Assembly: GCF_000340215.1 (NCBI RefSeq)
Contig: NW_006921540.1
Span: 3,859,402-3,923,401 of the forward strand
Direction: 5' to 3'
DNA from: Pseudocercospora fijiensis CIRAD86
Lineage: Eukaryota > Ascomycota > Dothideomycetes > Mycosphaerellales > Mycosphaerellaceae
DNA length: 64,000 nucleotides
This document shows positions 35,880 through 45,690 of this stretch, piece by piece. Positions within the stretch are counted from its first letter, which is position 1; every line of letters starts with the position of its first letter. The translations under genes were made by a program, and so were the position numbers. The notes beneath the pieces were generated by a model, which saw only the letters and a list, made by a program, of their open reading frames with translations, had not been told where the DNA came from and searched no databases.

Positions 35880-37440
35880 AATTCTAGTGTTTATATATAT
35901 ATCCGCACAAAGCTATACGTATAGCAGTCGACTATGCCGTAGGATATTAAGGGCTACGTATTCCCGAGCTCGCTCGTTAACGGTAGCGTAAGTATATTCC
36001 TGTAGCTATACGTCGCTATATACTAATGCGTAAACAGAGCAGCTACCGCAAGTACAAAAAGCGTCTGCTTAGTAGCGAGCTAGTCCCTCTACTAATTCTA
36101 GATGTCGTCGTAAGCATTCTTCTGCCCTTTCCTATCTATATACTTATATATACAGACATGCCTAAAGAAGAAAGTGCCTGCTGTTCGCCTTTTTATAGGT
36201 AAGGTCGTTTGTCGTATGCCGGCTAGTGCTAAAAACTAGAGTCGATTTATCGACGCTACGGAGGATAACGGGTATAGTTATACTATTACGTATATCTATA
36301 TATAGCACTAATCTCTATAGTGATAAGAGTTTAGAGGATATATACGACGAGGAGGGCATATATTATATATAACCTAGCCTTCGCGCATACCTATATGTTC
36401 TACTAATACTTGCGTAGATAATATACCGCGATATAAGGACACTCGCGACGCATATTTAGCACGGGGTATATATTGTCCCCGAATAGATCTGCTTATACTT
36501 ATGCCTTTATAGTATAGCGGCGTCGTCGAAGAGGGACGTAAGGAAGATAGCAAGCGGGATACCGGCGGTCGCTATACCCCGGAAGACAAGTTAAAGCGCT
36601 ATATAGGTATAGCTATACCTATACATTTGCCTATTAATTCCTATTAACGAGCCTTAGAATTCTACGACCGCCTCTAGGAGATGTACGAGGACGAGGCGCG
36701 AGAGTATACGTAAGTCTACGATTATAGATATACGCATTCTAATACCTATCTAGCAAGGGTCCCTCTAAGGCGACCTCGAAGAAGGCCGATATAGGTAGCG
36801 ACGAGGGCAGCGACGAGACTAGCGACGAGGCTAGCGACGCGGCTAGCGACTAGACTAAGAACGAGGCTAAGAGCGAGGCTAAGAACGAGGCTAAAAGCAA
36901 GGCTAAGAACGAGGCCAAAAACAAGGCTAAGAACGAGGCGAAAAGCAAGGCTACCGATATAGCTACCGATAAGCCCTCTACCAAAGGTCCTAAGACCCCG
37001 ACCGTAGTTATTAAGTCGTCTACGGAGGACGAGGACGAGGACGAGGAAATAGATTCTAGGTCTAAGCAAGGGTATATACTTAGATATAGTTATAGAGACT
37101 TGTCGCTGCTAATATATATAGCAAATTCGAGCTTATACTTGCCTCGAAGTCTAGCAGGGTAAGCATAAGGCTAGCCTTATCTATACTTATACTAATGCGC
37201 GTAGGTTAATAGGACGCTTACAAATAACGACTTTAAAAGGCGCTTCCCTAATATAGCCGTACCCTACAATACTTATAAGGCCGCCGGTACGAAGACGAGT
37301 ATACCTATCTATCCGTTTTAGTCTATTAGTATACTAACGGATGTATAGACTACAAATAGGGTAACTATACCTACGAGAATATAAAGGCATACGTACTCTA
37401 ATCTATAGCTATACCTACGCGTATAGATAAGAGTACCGTA
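35880..37440 (+). pseudogene. Intron-dense unknown gene, copy 2 (RIP-decayed)
   Basis: Matches copy 1 (21302-22660) in exon order and intron placement. Introns can be placed at 35988-36037, 36110-36155, 36272-36320, 36466-36512, 36607-36657, 36710-36753, 37072-37121, 37159-37204 and 37299-37348 (44-51 nt). Shared exon pieces include SYRKYKKRL, DKSLEDIYDEEGIY (against DEDEETLKELYEEKGFY in copy 1) and NNDFKRRFPNIAVPYNTYKA (against NREFRAEFPEAIVPCLGYQA). Between 36790 and 36960 it has a repetitive acidic/Lys/Ala stretch (KNEAKSEAKNEAKSKAKNEA). The sequence upstream (35640-35880) also resembles the 5' flank of copy 1, so the duplication includes non-coding DNA. The open minus-strand frame at 36746-37069 is a shadow of the repeat. 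Confidence 0.65.
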
Positions 37441-38039
37441 GGGCTCGTACCGGGGAGAGGGATTCGTTAGGGAATTAGATAGCTATACGCATACAACCGG
37501 TTATAGCTATAGCTCGCGCGTTGATTTGGCTTTGCGCTAGCTAATGTTTAGCTTAGCGGCGGTAAGAGTATATAGATTGACATCCTATAGCGTTTGGTAT
37601 GCAGTAATTTATATACAAACCTATACGCCGACCTATACGCATAGCGAAGTTTATACTACTACTTATAGCATAGCTCGTATATAGAGGCATAGCTGACGTT
37701 ATACCATTTTCCGCAACTTCTTTAATCGCTAAGACGTACTTTAGCTAGCGTCGACCGAGCTAGCGGCGGGTAGCGGGAGTTTTATACATACGGCTATCGC
37801 TATACTTATACGTCTAGCTATAGCTCTATTTACTCGATACCCTCTCGAACGACGCGATAGCAGGCAGCTAAGATGTATTAGCATAACTATAGACATATCT
37901 ACGCCTATAACTCTGCTTACCTAGCGGACGGCTATTGCCGGGGCGCTAGCCCCTTTACCGAACGAACAGAAGGAGCGCTATATATTTGGCTAATGTCTCG
38001 CGTATATCCACGCATAAATAATGCTCTAGATCTGCGTAT
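37441..38039. other. RIP-mutated DNA between copy 2 and the satellite array
   Basis: TA-rich sequence with short GC patches (for example GTCGACCGAGCTAGCGGCGG near 37750). No gene was recognised. Confidence 0.4.
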
Positions 38040-40480
38040 CTTTGCTATTTCTTTAATATACAAAGTATATAGTTTAAGTTGTATTCCTATATAGTAGAAT
38101 ACCCTATACTATTTTTTATTAATTCCTATTTATATATATTAATAATACTCTATACTATTATAATTTGCGTTGTTACTATCTCTCTCTCTCTCTAAATTTT
38201 CTCGTTATATATATATTAATAGAAATATAATCTCTACTACTATTATTCTAGTTACTGCCCCTCTCCTAGCATACAAATGTCTTTAGGTATGCGCAAAGGC
38301 AACACTATAGCTATGCATCCGTTCCTCCGTTTTAGTAATAAAGGCTTAGTATTATTTAATATTAGTATAAGACTATTACGCTAGTGTAATATAAAGTAAA
38401 TAGTTTAACTTGTTTACCTATATAGTAGAAGACCCTATATATATATAGCTAAAAAGATCTTTTTATTTTTTTTTAGATTTATACTTATTAATAATACTCT
38501 ATACTATTACAATTTGCGTTGTTACTATATCTCTCTCCCTCTAAATTTTCTCGTTATATATATTAATAGAAATATAATCTCTACTACTATTATTCTAGTT
38601 ACTACCCCTCTCTTAGCATATAGATGCCTTCGGGTATGCGCAAAGGCAACGCTGTAGCTATACATCCGTTCCTCCGTTTTAGTAATATAATTATTATAGT
38701 TAAAGCTTAGTTTTGTCCTACTTTATTATCCCTTTACGCATACCTATGCACTAGCGATTAGGCACTCCCTATTCTATGCGAGACACCACATAGGTATGCA
38801 CATATCTCCTACTATAGATATGCGCCCCTTCTCCCGTTTTAGTAATAAAGGCTTAGTATTATTTTATATTAGTATAAGATTATTACGCTAGTGTAATATA
38901 AAGTAAATAGTTTAACTTGTTTACCTATACAGCAGAAGACCCTATATATATATAGCTAAAAAGATCTTTTTATTTTTCTTTAGATTTATACTTATTAATA
39001 ATACTCTATACTATTACAATTTACGTTGTTACTATATCTCTCTCCCTCTAAATTTTCTCGTTATATATATTAATAGAAATATAATCTCTACTACTATTAT
39101 TCTAGTTACTGCCCCTCTCTTAGTATATAGATGCCTTCGGGTATGCGCAAAGGCAACGCTGTAGCTATACATCCGTTCCTCCGTTTTAGTAATATAATTA
39201 TTATAGTTAAAGCTTAGTTTTGTCCTACTTTATTATCCCTTTACGTATACCTATGCACTAGCGATTAGGCACTCCCTATTCTATGCGAGACACAACATAG
39301 GTATGCACATATCTCACGCTATAGATATACGCCCCTTCTTCCGTTTTAGTAATAAAGGCTTAGTATTATTTTATATTAGTATAAGATTATTACGCTAGTG
39401 TAATATAAAGTAAATAGTTTAACTTGTTTGCCTATATAGTAGAAGACCCTATATATATATATAGCTAAAAAGATCTTTTTATTTTTTTAGATTTATACTT
39501 ATTAATAATACTCTATAGCTATTATATTTTATGTTATTACAATATCGCTCTCTCTCTAAATTTTCTCGTTATATATATATTAATAGAGATATTATCTCTA
39601 ATATAATTATTATAGTTAAAGCTTAGTTTTATCCTACTTTATTATCCCTTTACGTATTATTGTATATAAGACACTACATAGGTATGCACATATCTCACGC
39701 TATAGATATGCGTCTGTTCTTCCGTTTTAGTAATAAAGGCTTAGTATTATTTTATATTAGTATAAGATTATTACGCTAGTGTAATATAAAGTAAATAGTT
39801 TAACTTGTTTGCCTATATAGTAGAAGACCCTATATATATATAGCTAAAAAGATCTTTTTATTTTTTTAGATCTATACTTATTAATAATACTCTATAGCTA
39901 TTATATTTTATGTTATTACAATATCGCTCTCTCTCTAAATTTTCTCGTTATATATATATTAATAGAAATATTATCTCTAATATAACTATTATAGTTAAAG
40001 CTTAGTTTTATCCTACTTTATTATCCCTTTACGTATTATTCTATATAAGACACTACATAGGTATGCACATATCTTACGCTCTAGATATGCGTCTGTTCTT
40101 CCGTTTTAGTAATAAAGGCTTAGTATTATTTTATATTAGTATAAGATTATTACGCTAGTGTAATATAAAGTAAATAGTTTAACTTGTTTGCCTATATAGT
40201 AGAAGGCCCTATATATATATAGCTAAAAAGATCTTTTTATTTTTTTAGATCTATACTTATTAATAATACTCTATAGCTATTACATTTTACGTTATTACGA
40301 TATCGCTCTCTCTCTAAATTTTCTCGTTATATATTAATACAAATATTACTTATCTCTACTACTATTATTCTAGTTACTACCTCTATTCTGTATACGGCTG
40401 CGTATAGGTATGCGCATACCTTACGCTTTAGGCATGCGCCTGCATTCCCTTTTAGTAATAAAGGCTTAATATTATTTTAA
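38040..40480. repeat. Satellite-like tandem array, two unit lengths (about 508 and 380 bp)
   Basis: The landmark CCGTTTTAGTAATAAAGGCT recurs at 38327, 38833, 39341, 39722 and 40101, with a variant near 40447. That gives spacings of 506, 508, 381, 379 and about 346 bp. Each unit also contains AAGTAAATAGTTTAACTTGT, GCTAAAAAGATCTTTTTATT, a CTCTCTC tract and TTTTCTCGTTATATAT. The longer units have about 130 bp extra, including CACTAGCGATTAGGCACTCC. No coding capacity. Confidence 0.9.
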
Positions 40481-40599
40481 TATTAGGGTAATTTTAGCCT
40501 AGTTTATCTACCCTTTGAATATACCTATGCGCTTACGATAAGGCTCTCCCTCGAGTTATGCCTATATATATATGCTCGACTATGTCTATATACGTAATA

Positions 40600-43500
40600 T
40601 ATGCCAAAAAGATGTTAATACAACCTATATATATAGCTATCTCCGACCCTCTCTTAACTAGCGAGCTATCTCGTCGTATACCCGTAGCTGCGCCCGTAGA
40701 TACTCCGCCTATAAACTAGCGATCTCTACTAGTATTAGCGGATATATTGAGGTAGGTTATATAACCGGAGGCATTAAGGAAGGCATTATCGCGGCCATTA
40801 GTATAGCTATTAGGGGCTGCATTAGCTGTCCTATCGGTAGCTGTATTAGCTGTCCTATCGGTAGCTGCATTAGCTGTCCTATTAGGGGCTATATTGGCTG
40901 TCCTATCGGTAGCTGCATTAGCTGTCCTATCGGTAGCTGCATTAGCTATCCTATCGGTAGCTGCATTAGCTGTCCTATCGGTAGCTGCATTAGCTATTCT
41001 ATCGGTAGCTGCATTAGCTGTCCTATCGGTAGCTGTATTAGCTGTCCTATCGGTAGCTGCATTAGCTGTCCTATTAGTAGCTGTATTAGCGGCATTGTTA
41101 GTAGCTATATTAGCTGTCTAATTATCGGCTGGTTATAGCTAGGGACAATTCGGGTTTGATCTTAAAGTTGAATCCCGTCTCGAGACATATCTATAGGCGT
41201 ACCTATAGGCGTTCTAATGCGGCTAGGTCCTAATATAGCGGTATTAGTAACTAATCTCTAGTTTCCCCTTTCTCTAGGCGTAGGAACGCGTAAAGGTAGA
41301 GGCATACTTTCCGTACTCGCTCGCTTTCGTCGCCGGCTAGTAACCTCTAGTTTAGGATCCCGGATAGGGATTATATATAGGCGAATCCCGGGTAGTAGGC
41401 TTAGGCGTTGTAACGGTCGTAGGGCGGGCGTAGGGCTTAGACTTCCGGTTAGGCGTTGTAACGGTCGTAGATATAGCGGTAGGCTAGGCTCGATATCCCG
41501 TAATTGTAAACGTGTTTCCTATTCTAGGAGGGTCCTCCGGGTAGGAATTGTTCTAACCTAAGCTCTAGCGGCGCGATGCGCATTATTAACCCTAGTAGTA
41601 CGCTTATCCTTACTATTACTCCTATGCTTATAGAGATTGCTAGAGGCCTACTCTTAGTACGCTAGCCTTATAGCCTTTTCCTGTTTATATCTAGTCTTCT
41701 TTACAACTACGGCCATTAGTACGGGCATAAATCTGCTAATAGGTAGCTCTTACCTTGCTTCTATAGTGCCCTCTCGTATCTAGACTAGATAGAGACATTT
41801 ACTAACGTATACTTTACGCGGTAGTCGGTCTAACCCTAGAACTAATCGACATCGCGCATATCTATAGTCGTAGCTCTAGAAATACCTATTATTAAAGGTA
41901 GGTCGGTTCCGAATAAGTATAACTTATATCCCGTCTATTCGTTAGCATTTGTATCCGCCCGTCTGCTTCTATATATATCCTTGTTTATAAGCGTATACTC
42001 GGGGTTAAGCGCGGCTGCAATAACATCGTTTTTCTTATTCGTCGCCTAGTTACGGAGATCTTTGTTCTAGGACCCTGCATATATTAGCGAATGTCTATAG
42101 CTATATATATAGACGTACGTTAGAGGATGCCGATAATCGTATAGTACTCCTATCTACTCGGAGCGTCGATAAGGGATAGTATATCTTCTCGCTCTTTTGT
42201 AGTAACCCTACTACACTATTTGCTTATAACCTTGTCTACGTTCCTAATAAAGTATATACGATAGAGTATAAGTATATACTATAGGTAATACTCCGCTATA
42301 TAGAGGGGGTCGATTTCGTGTAGGTAGAGACTAAGGCCTATAGGTTAGCATAGGTACGGGCATAGGCTAGGGCATAGATACTAGCATATTAGTACCCGAG
42401 CTAATCGACTGCGATATAGTACTACCCGTCCGTATCCCCGTAGATATATGCCTACCTATATCTGCCTATACCTACGATAGCCGCTAAGGTCGTAAATAGG
42501 CGCTTCTATACGAGATAATATATCCGATTAGTATTCTTCTCGTTGCAGATAACCCGAGCTAAGGTAAAGACTATCTTGTTAGCAGGTATATAGCTATAGG
42601 TTAGCCTATATATACGCTTTCTATTCTAACCTAACTCAACCGTAAAGATAACCTCGTTTATATTAGATCCTGCGATACGTTTATAGGATATATCGACGTC
42701 GAATAACTAGAGAGACGTAAAGATCTCTGCTTATTCCCTATAAAAGTATACTACTGTCTATATGCCTATAGGGGAGATATATACGTCTTAGATATATTGC
42801 TACTAAATTAGCGTATATTAGCATCTATAGCTATAGATAAGGACGTATAGTCTTCGGGTTGAGTTTCTGCTATTTGTATGCCTATTCTACTACGTTAATA
42901 TCGCGAAGGTGACTATACTCCGTATGCTTAAGCTTTACTATTATCGCGGTTAAGCGCGAAGTATTGTTTAAAGCAATATAGAGCTTAGCAAGTAATAGTA
43001 CCCCTTTTTTATTAAGGAACTGCTGCAATATCGGATAGACCTAGAATCGGGCTAAGGACTACGTAAGCGGAAGTCTATAGGTATAGCTATATACATACCC
43101 GTTGTTAGGTCCGGCGAAATACACTTCTTAATTAATTCCTTTAGCTCTTCCTCGATAAGAGTAGGGACTTTCGTCGGAGGGGGTAGTATATACGTATATT
43201 TGCCCCGAGATACGATTATTATATAGGGCGTCCTTATAGGATCGCGCGGGACGATAAAATCGAACTTAACCTTATACTCTTACGTAACGAGCTTACCCTG
43301 CCCTTATAGGTAATCGACTTCTACGCGGTGTTAGCTAATCTATGCCTATAGGTCTAGACGTACCTACGGCATATCGTATAAACTACCTTTATCGGCTTAA
43401 TAACCGTACAAACGTTAGTCGGACCTGCTAGTAGATTTTAGAAGAAGTCCTTAAGTATATCGATTAACTATTTCCCTTCTTTTAGAATAACTTAGCGGAA

Positions 43501-44500
43501 GCATAATAGTCGTAGGTATATATAGTAGTTAGTACATACGAGTAAGTACTAGTAATAACTAGCTAGCGTCTATACAGTTAGCTATAGATATGCCTATATA
43601 TATAACTAATTACTTATAGGCGTCTCTGCCTCCTCGTACGTTAAACTACAATCTTCGCGTTAATCGTCGTAGGCTTTTCTCGACCGGAATCTTGCTTATG
43701 CTATATACTAAAGCCTATGCCCGTAGGTTAGTACTCGGTAAACTATCTAACTACGGATATATATACGTATGTGAGTTCTCTACCCGGTATTGCGTCTCTT
43801 CTCCTCTTAGTACGAATATCCTTACGAGCGGAGGTATAGAATTAACCCTCTAGTTTAGGTACTCGTCCGTAAGGCGATAGTGCGTAGCGCCCTCCCGGAG
43901 ATATAAGTAAGTATATTGACATATCTTAATACCGCTATAATTCTTCCGTACCCGAATATAGGATACGCTATTAAAGTACGACGCTTTAGTTTCCTTCGAG
44001 GAATAGGGCTACCTTACCCTATATTGCATCTAATATATATTAGCATATATATAACAATATATACGCCTATATATACTCTATATTTAAGAACGGCCGGAAT
44101 CTTTATAACGTTCTCTAGGATAAGATCGGTATAGTTATAGTAATCCGTAAGTAGAACGATATATATATAGCTATAGTTATAACTACTTAGGTATTCTAGT
44201 ATCGTAGTAATATATTCGATATACTTAATAGAAAGCGGGGCATATATAGCATTTGTAATAAGGGTAGGCCCGGGTCGAGGAAGTAGCTAAGTCTTATTAG
44301 AAAGTATAGGCATACTATTAGCTATAGCTAAGCCTATAATGTTGCTTTCTAGCTGCTTATCTTCTATAGCCTCTAAGGCGATGCGATCTTCTTCCGCAAG
44401 CATTCCTAATATAAAGACATTAGAGGCCTATATCTCGGTAAGCTAAAGGATATGTATATCTATATACTTATATATACGCGCTCGTTAATAGACTCGGTAT
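40600..44500 (-). pseudogene. Minus-strand intron-dense gene (RIP-decayed), unknown
   Basis: Read on the minus strand, several short introns stand out: 43321-43367 (or donor at 43363), 43570-43613, 42571-42615 and 42338-42381. Each is 43-47 nt with GTAC/GTAA/GTAT donors, GCTAAC branch sites and a TAG acceptor. Their sequence is of the same CTATAGGCATA..GCTAAC type as in the + strand genes at 21.3 and 35.9 kb. The region also holds the 24-bp repeat array, which encodes a hydrophilic NAATDRTA repeat on this strand. Exons were not fully assembled and no domain is recognised. Extents are approximate. Confidence 0.45.
40816..41119 (-). repeat. 24-bp tandem repeat, about 12-13 copies
   Basis: The unit is GCTGTCCTATCGGTAGCTGC plus ATTA, with few variants. 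On the minus strand it reads as the 8-residue hydrophilic repeat NAATDRTA. On the plus strand it reads as a hydrophobic AVLSVAAL repeat, which I consider a shadow because neighbouring introns are on the minus strand. Confidence 0.9.
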
Positions 44501-44768
44501 ACGAGATAAGCTTATTAGAATATTTATATTTATAATCTTCCTATATATAGGGAAGAAAGGTTAATAGAGTCTCTATAGCTTTGGTCGGTGCTTTAGATAG
44601 TAGTTTTGTTCGGTGCTCGTAATCTATATAGTCTAAGAAGCGGGCATTCGTATAGTAGAAGGAAAGGGAAGGGAAAGAATTAGTCGATTAGTAGGAAAGT
44701 AGATACGTAGGCGCTAATTTACGGCTAACTATATATACGGTTACGTACAGACTCGGCTATACGGACGT

Positions 44769-44801
44769 TGGTTAACTCCGCTTTTAGCGTAGTCAACCGC
44801 A
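44769..44801 (-). repeat. Right inverted terminus of the 23.8-kb block
   Basis: On the minus strand it reads TGCGGTTGACTACGCTAAAA and ends AGTTAACCA. This copy of the terminus differs from the left one at 4 positions, two of them of RIP type (C/T, G/A). Confidence 0.75.
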
Positions 44802-45690
44802 GATTTCTCTGGCAACATTGCGAGAGGATGTGAGAAGGTTGCGCTAGCGCTAACTTAGAACTAGCGGCTGCCGTCCGGACGGCCAAGCATTGACATTATT
44901 GATGACAGCATTACGAGGCAGCGCAGCGCCGACGACGTTGAAACTTGACACCACGAAAGAATAATGCAGTGCAGTATGCACCTGTACACCACCCTAACAC
45001 CGGCACCGGCACCTTCAAGCCGCCCGCCCGCCCGCTGCCCGTCGGCACTCGATCTTCGCGCCAGGCACGACGCCGCCACCTCCCCATCACCATCGCTCCC
45101 CGCCCTATCACCGCCCCTCCTCGTGCCTCCCGCCTGCGACTTGGATGGTCGCTCCACGCCTCAGGCTATTCTATCTCTGCAGGCCTGGCAAGCGCTAGTA
45201 CGATAGGACACCGCCTCCGCCTCTGCCGCGCACACTCGGCAGTCTTGATTTTTCGCTCAATGCCATCATCATCATTCTGCCAAATAATGCCAACACAGAC
45301 ACCATCGCGTTGCACAATCCTTGCAGCAGGCGCAAGCCGAACCACCACCAATCGTTCAGGAACGTGTTCATGCGCAGTGCTGCGAATTGCGCGGTAGCTT
45401 GGAGACTGTCGCGCGCATGCATCATGCCCGCCCAACAAGTCGGGAGGCAGGGTATCGCAAGGACACGCTGCAGCTCATCAGCATATACCGCTCTCGCCCA
45501 CCCGTCTACAGTATCCTCGTGATCGTCGTTGTGCAGTGTGAATGGACCTGTGTCCGTGGTGCCAAATCAAATACCGCATGCGTAATAGGCACGTGCGCAC
45601 GGCGTCGGTGAGTGAGTGAAGGTCCGGCCGACACCTCCTCCGCGCGACGCGTTCTTTGTTTTGATCGCTGCTTTCCGTGTCGCTGCCCTA
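44802..45690. other. Small non-RIP island between two dead elements
   Basis: About 890 bp of GC-rich, CA/TG-containing sequence isolated between the 23.8-kb block and the Mutator-like element. Overlapping frames exist on both strands (for example 44945-45397 + and 45166-45438 -), but none shows a motif or clear start/intron structure. It is probably a fragment of the original genomic locus. Confidence 0.45.

Larger units (their letters stand above)
21033..44801. mobile_element. 23.8-kb RIP-mutated block bounded by inverted termini
   Basis: RIP composition starts just after 21066 and ends just before 44800. At exactly these edges sit inverted sequences of about 33 bp: 21033-21065, and the reverse complement of 44769-44801, match at all but 4 positions. 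The block contains two + strand copies of an intron-dense gene, a 6.8-kb inverted repeat with nested elements, a satellite array and a minus-strand intron-dense gene. It may be one giant TIR element loaded with nested insertions, or a composite whose outer ends happen to be related. No target-site duplication is evident in the flanks (GAGACAAG versus GATTTCTC). Confidence 0.6.

Noticed and set aside
36746..37069. 107-codon minus-strand frame rich in LVLSLVFGL-type repeats
   Set aside because: Shadow of the acidic Lys/Ala/Glu repeat in the + strand intron-dense gene; surrounding introns are on +.
38040..40480. CRISPR-like regularly spaced repeat
   Set aside because: Whole units of 350-510 bp are repeated with no short repeat/unique spacer pattern, and the host is a eukaryote.
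40894..41121. Hydrophobic AVLSVAAL repeat protein on +
   Set aside because: Shadow of a 24-bp tandem repeat; splice signals nearby are on the minus strand.
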